In this document: positions 6,966-15,947 of the stretch, piece by piece
How the letters are laid out: every line of letters begins with the position of its first letter
Numbering within the stretch: the first letter of the stretch is position 1
Source of the DNA: Myxococcales bacterium
GTDB lineage: Bacteria > Myxococcota > UBA796 > SXON01
Assembly (NCBI GenBank): GCA_009692585.1
Contig: SHYX01000061.1
Location: forward strand, 1-23,925
DNA length: 23,925 bases
Direction of reading: 5' to 3'
The notes under the pieces: generated by a model
Database searches by the model: none
The model's input: only the letters and a program-made list of their open reading frames with translations
Told to the model about the DNA's origin: nothing
Program-made: the position numbers and the translations under genes

Positions 6966-8261
6966 TCAGTACTCCGCGATGTGGTCATCCATCCACAACA
7001 GGCGCTCGTGGATCCAGGCCCGGACGTAGGCATCCTCGTCGGCGTAGCTGGAAACCACGAAGAACCAGCCGCCGTAGTTGATCGACTCGATGGGCCAGAC
7101 CTCGTCGTTTCGCACGATCGCCTGACCCAGGATCGCCTGCAATTCGTCCATCCGGTCGTAGAGCGCGCGCTCGTCGAGGCTCCCGGCCCGCAGCGCTGCC
7201 CACCGCGCCGCCAGTCGCACTCGAAACGCGGGGTCCTGGGCGAAGTTCGCCCATAAGGTCGGGCGATACCCGATCCACACGTCGTAGGCGCCGTAGTTAC
7301 CGTAGGGGTAGTAGGGAAACTGACCGAAGGTCATGTCCAGGTCCCACGGGATGAACCGGATGCCCCTCCCCGCGTCGCGAGACATGTGCATACTGGTATA
7401 GAACGCGTCTTCGTTCTTGAAGACTTCCTCGATGAGCACCGTGTCGATCACGCTGTCCATCTCGGTCGACTCCCAGACCCCGGACCAGTCCCCCTCCGTC
7501 GGCGCCGCGACGACGTCGGCCTCCCATTCGGCCAGCAAGCGGAGGAGCTGCTCCTGGGCGTCGGCGGTGGGCGATGCCGGAGAAACCAGCTTCCAACATC
7601 CATAGGTCGCGGTGTTGGTGTAGAAGCAGTCCTCGTCGAGCTGGGACATGACGAAGGCCTCGCCGGTCTCGGTGCCGTCCGCGATGTCGACCCGGTCGTC
7701 GTCGCGTTTGACCCGTTCGACCAGCGCGTGCACGCCGAAGTAGTCGTCGTTGCGCCACAGCTCACACAGGGCCGACTCGGCGGCGTACTGCTCCTTGGTG
7801 CCCCAGCTCCGGAACAGGTCGTAGCCAAGCTTGTCCCTGATCAACAGGCGATCGTAGTAGAGCCCGTCGATGACCCAGTCGCTGTCGCTGCCCATGCCCA
7901 GCAGGTTCGCCGCCACCGCCACCCCGGCGCCGTCGTTGAGCTCGACGCCATAGCCGGGCTTGGCCACCTGGGCGGACGAACGCCCGCGCACCCACACCTC
8001 TGCGGAGCCCGCGTAGTCGACATCTCCGCTCTCCGTCGCGACAGTAAGTTCACATGGAACCTTGACGTCGCGGGTGGGGAGAACCGCGCACTCCAACTCC
8101 AGGCGGCAGAGGCGCTCGGTCTCGGGCGGGGGCGTCGGTCCCGGGTCGCCGGCGGGAAGCTCCTCGGCGGTGTCGGACGCCGTCGACCCCGGGTCGGACG
8201 TGTCGCTCCCGCCCCGGTTGCCGGAGGGGTCGGCGCATCGCAAAAACAGGGCAACCCACAC
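6966..8261 (-). CDS. CotH-kinase-family protein, probably exported
   Basis: A 431-residue protein starting with GTG at 8261, the only in-frame start upstream of the conserved region. The first residues (MWVALFLRCADP) look like a very short lipoprotein signal with Cys9, but the residue before Cys is Arg, which is not a standard lipobox. An acidic Ser/Thr/Asp linker follows (18-40). Family features are VRGRSSAQVAKPGYGVEL (91-108), an Asp-rich DSDWVIDGLYYDRLLIRDKL segment (126-145), VERV (181-184) and the acidic PWDLDMTFG (305-313) with D307 and D309 as likely metal or catalytic residues. CotH proteins are atypical protein kinases known from spore-coat phosphorylation and are widespread as secreted proteins in other bacteria. 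The target here is unknown. It is followed 5 nt later by the deiminase gene. Confidence 0.8.
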   Translation of the reverse strand: MWVALFLRCADPSGNRGGSDTSDPGSTASDTAEELPAGDPGPTPPPETERLCRLELECAVLPTRDVKVPCELTVATESGDVDYAGSAEVWVRGRSSAQVAKPGYGVELNDGAGVAVAANLLGMGSDSDWVIDGLYYDRLLIRDKLGYDLFRSWGTKEQYAAESALCELWRNDDYFGVHALVERVKRDDDRVDIADGTETGEAFVMSQLDEDCFYTNTATYGCWKLVSPASPTADAQEQLLRLLAEWEADVVAAPTEGDWSGVWESTEMDSVIDTVLIEEVFKNEDAFYTSMHMSRDAGRGIRFIPWDLDMTFGQFPYYPYGNYGAYDVWIGYRPTLWANFAQDPAFRVRLAARWAALRAGSLDERALYDRMDELQAILGQAIVRNDEVWPIESINYGGWFFVVSSYADEDAYVRAWIHERLLWMDDHIAEY

Positions 8262-8299
8262 CGGATGGCGATAACCCGAGACACCCCACCGAGGTCGCC

Positions 8300-8935
8300 A
8301 TGCTCTTCTACCCCCTCGTCCTGGCCTGCCAGGGCACCGCCGACACCGCCGACACCGCCGACACCGCCGACACCGCCGACACCGCCGACACCGCCGACAC
8401 CGCCGACACCGCCGACACCGCCGACACCGCCGACACCGGCGACACCGGCGAGGAGCTGCCGGTGAACCTCGCCGACCTCGTCTCGGGCTCGCCAGTCAGC
8501 GTCACGAGCTGCTCGTGGGCCTACGTCACGGCCGGGTACCCGGAGGCGACGTTGGTTCTACGGGTGGCGTTGCCGACCGCCGACCGGGAGGAGCCCGTGG
8601 ACAAGAGCTACGAGCGCGCCCTCTCCGATGACGACAGCCTCAAGATCGGCACCGGAACCGGCACCGGCACGCTCGACGCCTGGGACTGCGGCGACGTGAT
8701 GGAGTCCGAGAAGGGCGTGCGTTTGTGGACGGCCACGGCCGCGAGCGTGCGCGTGGACGCAACCTACGTTCGCGACGCCCCCGAGTGGACCTGCGACGGG
8801 ACCAGCCCCAACCCCGTCTACGACGCCACCATCACCCTTTCGGAGGTGGTGTTCACCGATGAGAACGGCGTAGTCGGCGTCCTGGCCGAGTGGAGCGTCT
8901 CGACGCCGATCGGGATGTCCTACTGCGGGGGGTGA
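8300..8935 (+). CDS. Lipoprotein with Thr-Ala-Asp repeat linker
   Basis: A 211-residue protein with lipobox LVLAC (Cys10), so it is probably anchored in the outer membrane or periplasm. Residues 13-45 are eleven exact TAD triplets, followed by TGD and TGE; this acidic stretch probably acts as an extended tether. The remaining 160 residues form a compact domain with four cysteines (in SCSW, WDCGD, WTCDG, SYCGG) that could make two disulfides, plus a GTGTGTGT stretch. I do not recognise the domain. GAGG lies 5 nt before the ATG at 8300. The gene lies on the opposite strand to all its neighbours: 38 bp from the divergent CotH-like gene and 34 bp from the convergent one. Confidence 0.75.
   Translation: MLFYPLVLACQGTADTADTADTADTADTADTADTADTADTADTADTGDTGEELPVNLADLVSGSPVSVTSCSWAYVTAGYPEATLVLRVALPTADREEPVDKSYERALSDDDSLKIGTGTGTGTLDAWDCGDVMESEKGVRLWTATAASVRVDATYVRDAPEWTCDGTSPNPVYDATITLSEVVFTDENGVVGVLAEWSVSTPIGMSYCGG
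8336..8452 (+). repeat. 9-bp tandem repeat array, 11 perfect plus 2 variant copies
   Basis: The unit accgccgac is repeated exactly eleven times (8336-8434), followed by accggcgac and accggcgag. It lies in frame inside the lipoprotein gene and encodes Thr-Ala-Asp. The unit length is a multiple of three, so gain or loss of units changes linker length without breaking the frame. The perfect identity suggests recent slippage expansion. Confidence 0.97.
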
Positions 8936-8969
8936 GGCGGGCCGTCCGCGCACCCGAGCGCCAGCCGGC

Positions 8970-10247
8970 CTACCACCGCGCCGGGCAATGTCCCCCCTCC
9001 GCCAGCCACTCGTCGACGAACTCGGCACGGTCGGACAAGAAGCGGCGAAGGTCGGCGACCGCGCCTTCGTGATCGCGGGTGCTGAAGGGCTTGTTGGGGT
9101 CTTCGGCCACGGCGTCCGCGATCTGCTCGTCCCAGACCCGGAGCTGCTCCGCCATCTCCTCAGGGTCAAAAGCCGCGCGAGCCAACGCCACCTCGTCGAC
9201 GTACCGCTCGCACCAGGCACGATCGGCGAGCACGGTCATGAACAACGGCTCCTTGCGCCACCCGTTGTGCTCGTAGGTGATGGGATCGCTCCGGAGCGTG
9301 TCGGGCCAGACCAGCGAGCCATCGCTATACGCGGAGTCGCCGAAGCTGAGATCGAGGTCGTAGGGGAGGTAGACAAATCCGCGCGTCGGGTGGTCGTACA
9401 GGTAGTAGTTGATCTCCACGCCCGCCCAGTAGTTGTCCATGGCCGGGACCATCGCCTCGGTGGCCCATTCGGCGATGGCCTGGTTGAGATCGACCAGCGC
9501 CTCGATCTCCTCGACGGTGCCTGCGCTCTGGAGAAACACGAGGTCGGAGATGTCGCCCACGTCTTCGTTGGTCTTGAGCTCGGCGCCGCCCTGGTAGAGG
9601 TTGCCCTCCGGGTCCTCGAAGTGACGCTCGAGGTACTCGTGGTCGATGCGCTCGATGTTGGTGTAGAGGCCCAGGTACTCGCCGTTGACCACGAGGCGCG
9701 CGCTGTTGGCGCAGGAGTAGGGCAGCCCGCGCTTCTGGAAGAGCGGGAACGCCAGACGTTCGTGCAGGATCGTCCGGTCGTACCAGGGCGCGTCGAGCAT
9801 GAGCTTGCGAAGCCCGTGGAAGCGCCCATCGGGGTCCACCTCGTTGAAGGAGATCACGAATTGGGGCTTGGAGCAGCTCCACGACCAGTTTCCCTTGAGG
9901 CGGGCCTCGGCGGCGACGGTCTCCCCATTCCAGGACAGCTCCATCGGGCGGTAGTTCTGGATGCCGCTCTGGCAGTCCGACATCACCCCGCGCCACTCGG
10001 GGTCGGTGAAGGTCAGCTCGAAGGTCTGCATCACGTCGGGGTCGTAGAGGGACGAGCAGGAGCCGGGCCAGGAGTCCACGACATCGGTGTCGGCGGTGTC
10101 GCCGGTCTCGTCGCCGCCGGTGTCGTCCGCGGTGTCGATGTCTTCGGTGCCACCGGCATCGGTGACCGGCTCGATGTCGTCGCCCCCGCCGAGCAATATG
10201 GGGGCGGGAGCGCAGGCGAGGAGGAACGCGATTGGGAGCAGACGCAC
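8970..10247 (-). CDS. CotH-kinase-family lipoprotein
   Basis: A 425-residue protein starting with GTG at 10247. The signal MRLLPIAFLLAC has a basic residue, a hydrophobic core and lipobox LLAC (Cys12). Residues 24-57 form a Thr/Asp-rich linker (DTADDTGGDETGDTADTD). The kinase-like domain shows LKGNWSWSCSKPQFVISF (118-135), LVVNGEYLGLYTNIERID (185-202) and YLPYDLDLSFGD (293-304) with D297 and D299 in the acidic motif expected to hold metal. It is clearly related to, but divergent from, the CotH-like protein at 6966-8261; for example the glycine-loop segment differs. It begins 9 nt after the RND pump stop codon, so it is probably the last gene of that operon. Its target is unknown. Confidence 0.85.
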   Translation of the reverse strand: MRLLPIAFLLACAPAPILLGGGDDIEPVTDAGGTEDIDTADDTGGDETGDTADTDVVDSWPGSCSSLYDPDVMQTFELTFTDPEWRGVMSDCQSGIQNYRPMELSWNGETVAAEARLKGNWSWSCSKPQFVISFNEVDPDGRFHGLRKLMLDAPWYDRTILHERLAFPLFQKRGLPYSCANSARLVVNGEYLGLYTNIERIDHEYLERHFEDPEGNLYQGGAELKTNEDVGDISDLVFLQSAGTVEEIEALVDLNQAIAEWATEAMVPAMDNYWAGVEINYYLYDHPTRGFVYLPYDLDLSFGDSAYSDGSLVWPDTLRSDPITYEHNGWRKEPLFMTVLADRAWCERYVDEVALARAAFDPEEMAEQLRVWDEQIADAVAEDPNKPFSTRDHEGAVADLRRFLSDRAEFVDEWLAEGGHCPARW

Positions 10248-10256
10248 GGGAGCACT

Positions 10257-13200
10257 CTACCCCCGTTTGGTGCGCCCGACCGAGGCCAGCACCGCGTACG
10301 CGATGGGGGTCACGTACAGGGTCAACCCGGTCGCGGTGATCATGCCGGCCACCACCGCGATGCCGAGAGCGGCCCGCCCCGCGCCCGAGAGCCCCAACGC
10401 GATGGGGAGCGCGCCACCGATTGTCGCGACCGAGGTCATGAGGATGGGCCGAAAACGCAGCCGGGCCGCCTCTGCCGCGGCCTCCCAGGGGCCCAGTCCG
10501 CGGTCCGCCTCCGCTTGGCGCGCGTACTCCACGATGAGGATGCCGTTCTTGGTCACCAACCCGACCAGGAGGATGAGCGCGATCTGCGAGAAGAAGGAGA
10601 TCGACTGCCCGAAGAACCACAGCGCCCCGAGCGCCCCGCCGAGGGCCAGTGGCACCGTGAGCATCACCGAGATCGGCGCCACCCACGAGTTGAACTGCGC
10701 CGCCAGCAGCAGGTAGACGAACAACAGCGCCAGACCGAACACCTCCACGAGCGAGGCGCTGCCCTCCACCAGCTCCTTGGCCTGTCCGGCGAGCGCGGTG
10801 TGGAACCCGGACGGCAGCTGCTCGCGCGCGAGCGCCTGGAGCCGTTGTACGCCCTGTCCGAGAGTGATCCCGTCGAGGTTGGCGCTGATCGTCGCCGACG
10901 GGCTCCGACCGTAGTGGAACCGCGTCGCCGCTGCCGTGCGCTCCTTGCCCGACACCAGGTTGGTGAGCGGCACCAGCGCGCCGTCGACAGAGCGGAGCGC
11001 CACCCGGGACAGGTCGGCCGGCTCGTCACGATCGGCCCGCCCCAACTGGGCGATCACCGGGTACTGGCGCACGCCGCGCTTGAAGCGGCCGAGCTCGGCC
11101 CCCGCGGTGAGCACCTGGAGGCTCCGCGCGATGTCGGACAGCGGCACGCCGACCGCCGCAGCCTTCTCCCGATCGACCGACAGCGCCAGCTCCGGGCGGT
11201 CCAGGCGCAGGTCCTCGTTGACGGTCGCGAGTCCGGGCACCTGCCGCGCCGCGGCGAGGAACCGGGGCAGTTCGGCGGCGAGCGTGTCGAACTCAGGGTG
11301 CTGCAGCACGAACTGGAGCGGCGTGGAGAACCCACGGCCGGCGGTCGGCGTCTGGATCGGCACGACCCGGAACGACGTGACCTTGGCGAGCACCGGTTTG
11401 AGCGCGGTGACGATCTCCATCTGCGAGCGCGTGCGCTCCTCTTTCGGCACCAACGAGAAAAACAACATCCCGGTGTTGGGGCCCGCGGCCGTCCCACCCC
11501 GGCCGGTGCCGACCCGGGCCAAGGCCACCCGGCGCTCCGGCACCAACGGGATGATCTGCGCCTCGAACTCGCGGACCCGGGCGTCCATCCACTCGAATGA
11601 CGTCCCCTCCTGGGCTTCGAGGCGCAACACGAAGTTGTTGCGATCTTCGAGGGGGAAGAACTCGCTCGGGAGTGCGCGCCAGGCCACGGCACCGAGCCCG
11701 CCGGCCAGCAACAGGACCGGCACCACCAGCATCGGGCGACGCTCCACCCAGGCAAAGCTGGCCGAGAACGCGCGCTGCAGACTCCCCTCCCCCCGCGGCG
11801 CACGCGACGGGCGCACCAGCGCGGCGGTCAGCATCGGCGTCAAGGTGAGGGCCACCACCATCGACAGCGCCACGCTCGCCGCGACGGTCAGGCCGAATTC
11901 GAGGAAGAGGCGACCGGTGCTGCCGCCGGTGAACATGATGGGGATGAAGACCACCAGGAGCGACAGCGTGGTCACGACGACAGCGGTGGTGATCTGCCGC
12001 GTGCCGTCGAGCGCGGCCTGCACCGGCGGCACGCCTGCCTCCAGGTGACGCACGATGTTCTCCAAGACCACGATCGCATCGTCCACGACGAGCCCGATGG
12101 CCAGGACCAAACCAAAAAGCGTAAAGACGTTGATCGTGAACCCGGCCAGCCACAAGACCAGGAACGTGCCCAGGAGCGACACCGGAATCGCGATGGCCGG
12201 CACCACCGTGCTGCGGATGTCGCGGAGGAAGCCGAAGATCACCAGCACCACGAGCAGGAAGGCAACCCCGAGCGTCAGCTGCACCTCCTCGATGGAGTCG
12301 CGCACCGAGAACGCACGATCGAAGACGATGTCCAGCGAGTACCCATCCGGGAGGGCCTCGGCGATCTCGGGCAGGCGCCGCTGGATCTCGTCCGAGATGG
12401 CCACCACGCTCGCCCGCGTCTGGGGATTGACCGCGAGTGAAACCGACGCCACCCCGTCGGCGCGAGCGGAGGTCCGTTCGTTCTCGGCGCCGAGCCGCAC
12501 GGTGGCGATGTCGCGGAGGTACACGCGCCCGTCCGGACCGCCGCGCACCACCAACGCCTGGAACTCTTCCGGGGTCGACAGTCCCGCGGCCAGGCGCACC
12601 GTGAGCTGGGTGGCCGCGCCCTCCAGCCGGCCGGCCGGCACGTCGACGTTCCCCGCCGCCAGCGCACGCTCGACATCCGACACCGTGACGCCGCGCGCGG
12701 CCATCTTCCCGGCGTCCAACTCCACCCGCATGGCGTACACCCGCGCGCCCATGATCTCGACGCTGCTGACCCCGGCGACGTTCTCGATGCGCTCGCGCAC
12801 GATGCTGTCGGCGACATCGGTGATGGCGAGCAGATCACCACTCTCCCCCGCAAGCCGCAGGAACATCATCGAGCTGCCGGCGCCGTCGGCCTTGTCGATG
12901 CCCGGGTCGAGGACGTCGCGCGGAAGCCTGCCCCTCACCCGGCCCACTCGCGACCGCACATCGTTGGCGGCCGCCTCCAGATCGCGCCCGGCGTCGAACT
13001 CCACGGTGATCTCGGAACGCCCGTCCTGGCTGGACGACGTGAGCGTCCGCACGCCCTCGATGCCGTTGATCTCCCGCTCGAGGAGCTCGGTCACGTCGCT
13101 CTCGACGATGGCCGGGTCCGCGCCCGGCCAGACGGTGCTCACCGTCACCACCGGGCTCTCGATGTCGGGCGTCTCCCGGACCCCGAGCCGCGAAAACCCC

Positions 13201-13283
13201 AGCATGCCCAGCAGCACCAAAAGCAGTGACAGCACGACCGCGAGCACCGGCCGCTCGACGAACCGATCGGTCCACGCCCTCAT
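10257..13283 (-). CDS. RND-family efflux pump, inner-membrane subunit (HAE1/AcrB-like)
   Basis: This 1008-residue protein has the full length of proton-driven tripartite pumps of the AcrB/MexB type, which take substrates from the membrane or periplasm. TM1 spans about residues 13-30. The first periplasmic loop contains the porter-domain sequence VRETPDIESPVVTVSTVWPG. The proton-relay aspartates are present in GLVVDDAIVVLENI (D401, D402), and the second half carries GLVTKNGILIVEYA with the relay lysine at about 910. The ATG at 13283 is chosen because it gives the family N-terminus and overlaps the adaptor stop codon (ATGA). The upstream in-frame extension is Gly/Arg-rich and would overlap the adaptor gene. 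No TolC-like outer-membrane channel gene follows. Substrate specificity cannot be told. Confidence 0.95.
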   Translation of the reverse strand: MRAWTDRFVERPVLAVVLSLLLVLLGMLGFSRLGVRETPDIESPVVTVSTVWPGADPAIVESDVTELLEREINGIEGVRTLTSSSQDGRSEITVEFDAGRDLEAAANDVRSRVGRVRGRLPRDVLDPGIDKADGAGSSMMFLRLAGESGDLLAITDVADSIVRERIENVAGVSSVEIMGARVYAMRVELDAGKMAARGVTVSDVERALAAGNVDVPAGRLEGAATQLTVRLAAGLSTPEEFQALVVRGGPDGRVYLRDIATVRLGAENERTSARADGVASVSLAVNPQTRASVVAISDEIQRRLPEIAEALPDGYSLDIVFDRAFSVRDSIEEVQLTLGVAFLLVVLVIFGFLRDIRSTVVPAIAIPVSLLGTFLVLWLAGFTINVFTLFGLVLAIGLVVDDAIVVLENIVRHLEAGVPPVQAALDGTRQITTAVVVTTLSLLVVFIPIMFTGGSTGRLFLEFGLTVAASVALSMVVALTLTPMLTAALVRPSRAPRGEGSLQRAFSASFAWVERRPMLVVPVLLLAGGLGAVAWRALPSEFFPLEDRNNFVLRLEAQEGTSFEWMDARVREFEAQIIPLVPERRVALARVGTGRGGTAAGPNTGMLFFSLVPKEERTRSQMEIVTALKPVLAKVTSFRVVPIQTPTAGRGFSTPLQFVLQHPEFDTLAAELPRFLAAARQVPGLATVNEDLRLDRPELALSVDREKAAAVGVPLSDIARSLQVLTAGAELGRFKRGVRQYPVIAQLGRADRDEPADLSRVALRSVDGALVPLTNLVSGKERTAAATRFHYGRSPSATISANLDGITLGQGVQRLQALAREQLPSGFHTALAGQAKELVEGSASLVEVFGLALLFVYLLLAAQFNSWVAPISVMLTVPLALGGALGALWFFGQSISFFSQIALILLVGLVTKNGILIVEYARQAEADRGLGPWEAAAEAARLRFRPILMTSVATIGGALPIALGLSGAGRAALGIAVVAGMITATGLTLYVTPIAYAVLASVGRTKRG

Positions 13284-14308
13284 GGCGCCGCCTGCACCTC
13301 GACCGGGGCGCCCTCGCGGAGCCGCGCCAGGCCCTGCACGACCACCTGTTCTCCCGCCGACGCACCGCTGAGCAGCTCCACCCGCTCCGCCAGCCGTTCC
13401 CCCGTCGTCACCGCGCGGCGCGTGGCCTTGCCGTCCGCGACCACCCACACGGTGGCGCCGTTCGCCGTCGGCGCGACCGCTTCTGAGGGCACGAAAAGCG
13501 CGTCGAGCGCGGTGCCGACGAGGATTCGCACCGAGGCCGTCATGCCCGGACGCAAGCGCCGCTCGGGATCGTCGACCTCGACGCGGACATCCACCGTGCG
13601 GTTGGCCTCATCCACATGCGTCGCGACGTAGACGACACGCCCGGAAAGCTGGAGCCCCGGTAGCGCCGACGCCTCGATGAGCACCGGCAGCGACGTCGCC
13701 AGCCGGCCGATCTCGCCTTCGGGGAGGCTCACGTCCACGCGCAAGGACCCCAGCCCGTCGAGCCGGGTCAGCACGCGCGAGGAGTCGACGAGCTCACCCG
13801 GAGAGACATCGCGGCGCCCTACGGTCCCGTCGAAGGGAGCGCGCAACGTCGTCTTACGAACACCTTCGTCAGCGCGCACCAGCGCGGCGCGGGCGAGGCT
13901 GTCGGCGGCCGTGGCGCGGTCGAGTTCGGCCTGGGAGAGGTCGCCCTTGTCGAAGAGCCCGCGCGCCCGGGCCAGCTCCTGCGCGGCGACCACCCCGCGG
14001 GCGCGAGCGTCGAGCAAGGCAGCCTCGGCGTCGGCACCGCGCAGCCGCACCAGCACCTGTCCGCGCGACACCGCCTGCCCATCGGTGAACTCCACCGCCT
14101 CGACGAGGCCCGCCACCTCGGCGCGCAGCTCGGCGCTGTCGAGCGCGCGGACGGTTCCCGTGGCCGAGAGGTTCCGCGACGCCGCCACCGGGGTCAGCGT
14201 CTCCACCCGCACCGGCGCCGGCGCGCCGGTCGGAGCCGCGGGGCCGCCACCAGAGCAGGCGGCCAGGACGGTGAGCAGCGCGAAAAACACGGCGGCGGCG
14301 CGTATCAT
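13280..14308 (-). CDS. RND periplasmic adaptor (membrane fusion protein), lipoprotein
   Basis: A 342-residue adaptor that should link the inner-membrane pump to an outer-membrane channel. The start at 14308 gives a lipoprotein signal (MIRAAAVFFALLTVLAAC, Cys18). The lipoyl/barrel-sandwich halves are at about 48-90 (ATGTVRALDSAELRAEVAG) and 153-185 (LRAPFDGTVGRRDVSPGELV). Between them lies a short Ala/Arg/Leu-rich helical hairpin. The beta-barrel and membrane-proximal domains follow. An upstream in-frame start at 14527 only adds an Arg-rich stretch overlapping the DUF2330 gene and is rejected. The stop overlaps the pump start by 4 nt, and the start lies 13 nt after the upstream DUF2330 stop, so all are likely on one transcript. 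Confidence 0.93.
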   Translation of the reverse strand: MIRAAAVFFALLTVLAACSGGGPAAPTGAPAPVRVETLTPVAASRNLSATGTVRALDSAELRAEVAGLVEAVEFTDGQAVSRGQVLVRLRGADAEAALLDARARGVVAAQELARARGLFDKGDLSQAELDRATAADSLARAALVRADEGVRKTTLRAPFDGTVGRRDVSPGELVDSSRVLTRLDGLGSLRVDVSLPEGEIGRLATSLPVLIEASALPGLQLSGRVVYVATHVDEANRTVDVRVEVDDPERRLRPGMTASVRILVGTALDALFVPSEAVAPTANGATVWVVADGKATRRAVTTGERLAERVELLSGASAGEQVVVQGLARLREGAPVEVQAAP

Positions 14309-14321
14309 GAACGGGCGGGCA

Positions 14322-15914
14322 TCAGCCCCGGCGACGCCGCCGGAGCACCCCTGCGGCAAGCAACAGCGCCGGCACCCCCACCGCGGCGGTGTCGCTGCAC
14401 CCGCTGTTGAACGCCTCGGTATCGGCGGCGGCCGCCTCGGTGAAATCGGCGATGACCTCCGGCTCGCCCGTGCTCGAGTAGTCCTGGATCTTGAGCGCGG
14501 CCGGCGTCGCCAGCGTCGTGAGCGCATCGAAGTCGTCCACGTCCCTGAGCGCGATGCGACGGCCGTCTTCGAGGACCAGCGTGCGGCGGGTGACCTCGCC
14601 GGAAAAGGCGTTCTGCGCCTCCTCGCTGATGCCCACGCGCGTGGACGCGACCTCCTGGGTGGTGTCGGCGTTGAACACGAAGACCGGGTCGGCGGTCATC
14701 TCGTCAGCGTCCATGGTGGTGAACAGACGGGTGACCCACGCGGCGGCCTGCATGCGGTCGAGCTGCGCCGCCATCACGTCGAGCACCTCCGCTTCCAGCC
14801 GATCGGTCGCGACCTGGGGATCCCAGCCCTCGCTCGACACGGTGTAGCAGCTCGGACAGCTCAAGAAGTCGACAGAGTCGACGCCATCGGGAGGCGGGAC
14901 CAGCTCCAGGAGCAGGTTGGTGAGCTGGGTGCTGCCGGGCAGGCCCGAGTAGACGATGGCCTCCAACCACGCGGTCGGCTCGCCCTCGGCGCGCATGGCG
15001 GTGAGCTGGAGCGAGGGCTGGTCGAGAATCCACGTCCAGTCGGTGGACGGGCCGGCGTAGTCGGTGGCGAAAGCGAGCCCGCCGGCCTCGTCCACCGCGT
15101 CGCCAACCACCGCGCGGTAGTTGTCGGCGCCGTTGTACCAGTTGAACGCGGCGGCATTGGGCATGACGTGGAGGTAGTTGTCGGGCACGGCTCGCGACGG
15201 CCCGTAGACGAAGACCTCGATCGGCATGTCGTCCACGGCGGCGACCGCGGTGAGCTGGATCGGGATCGAGGCCGCCGCCGCGGCGTAGGTCATCCCGATG
15301 GGGGCGATGTCACCGCTGTCTTTGTCGGACTGGAGCTTCAGCGCCACGAAATACTGGCCGGCGGTGACGTAGGGTGTCAGCGCCGCCTCCATGTCGTCGG
15401 GCACGTCGAAGCCCTCGTCCTGGAGCCACGTCACCAGGACATCGGCGTTTTCCGCCAACAAAATGACGGTGTCGTACGGCCCGACCGCCTCCGACGAGAC
15501 GACGGTGACGCCGCCGCGATCGCCTGCCTCCATCGGGGCGGACCTGCCGGAGTCCTGGGTGGCCGCGCAGCCGAGGCTCACGCCACCCGACGATTGGGTC
15601 TGGAGCGACAACACCGGCGTGGTGTTGTTGGCGATGCCGGTGAACATCGCGTCGTTGGACAAGAACAGCTCCGGCTCGGCCGGCACCGGGACCACCCAGG
15701 CGAAACCGTCGGAGTCGCCTTCGTAGCTGATCTGGACCTCGGTGGTCAGCACGCCGAGACCGTCCCCGTCGGCATCGGCCTCGAAGAAGAAGAAGATGCG
15801 CTCCGCGGCCTGGTCCACCGGGGCGGCCACGTCGCAGAACATGCCACCACAGGCCAGGGCAGGCGCAGGCGCGATCCCGACGAATGAGGCTACGGCAAGG
15901 ACGAGACGACGCAT
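14322..15914 (-). CDS. DUF2330 protein with MYXO-CTERM-like tail (copy 1)
   Basis: A 530-residue exported protein. ATG 15914 has AGGAG 5 nt upstream; an ATG 21 nt earlier (15935) is less likely. The signal peptide ends ...PALA before CGGMFC, the typical DUF2330 start with two close cysteines. The family core is clear: [33 protein letters not shown], and a C-terminal LSCPSCY motif. An acidic stretch [10 protein letters not shown] near residues 49-58 could bind calcium. The last 26 residues contain one Cys, a hydrophobic stretch and RRRRRG, like the MYXO-CTERM sorting tail. The family function is unknown. Long identical stretches show it is a paralogue of the gene at 16418-18016. Confidence 0.88.
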   Translation of the reverse strand: MRRLVLAVASFVGIAPAPALACGGMFCDVAAPVDQAAERIFFFFEADADGDGLGVLTTEVQISYEGDSDGFAWVVPVPAEPELFLSNDAMFTGIANNTTPVLSLQTQSSGGVSLGCAATQDSGRSAPMEAGDRGGVTVVSSEAVGPYDTVILLAENADVLVTWLQDEGFDVPDDMEAALTPYVTAGQYFVALKLQSDKDSGDIAPIGMTYAAAAASIPIQLTAVAAVDDMPIEVFVYGPSRAVPDNYLHVMPNAAAFNWYNGADNYRAVVGDAVDEAGGLAFATDYAGPSTDWTWILDQPSLQLTAMRAEGEPTAWLEAIVYSGLPGSTQLTNLLLELVPPPDGVDSVDFLSCPSCYTVSSEGWDPQVATDRLEAEVLDVMAAQLDRMQAAAWVTRLFTTMDADEMTADPVFVFNADTTQEVASTRVGISEEAQNAFSGEVTRRTLVLEDGRRIALRDVDDFDALTTLATPAALKIQDYSSTGEPEVIADFTEAAAADTEAFNSGCSDTAAVGVPALLLAAGVLRRRRRG

Positions 15915-15947
15915 GAGAACTCCTGGCGCGCCCACCCTACCCGACTG

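Noticed and set aside
8336..8452. Regular repeats that could suggest a CRISPR array
   Set aside because: The unit is 9 bp with no spacers and lies in frame in a lipoprotein gene.
8988..11600. 870-codon open frame on the plus strand
   Set aside because: It runs antisense to the CotH-like lipoprotein and RND pump genes, whose family motifs are unmistakable, and has no recognisable domain itself.
13284..13448. Extended N-terminus of the RND pump frame
   Set aside because: It is Gly/Arg-rich and overlaps the adaptor C-terminus; the AcrB-like N-terminus begins at 13283.
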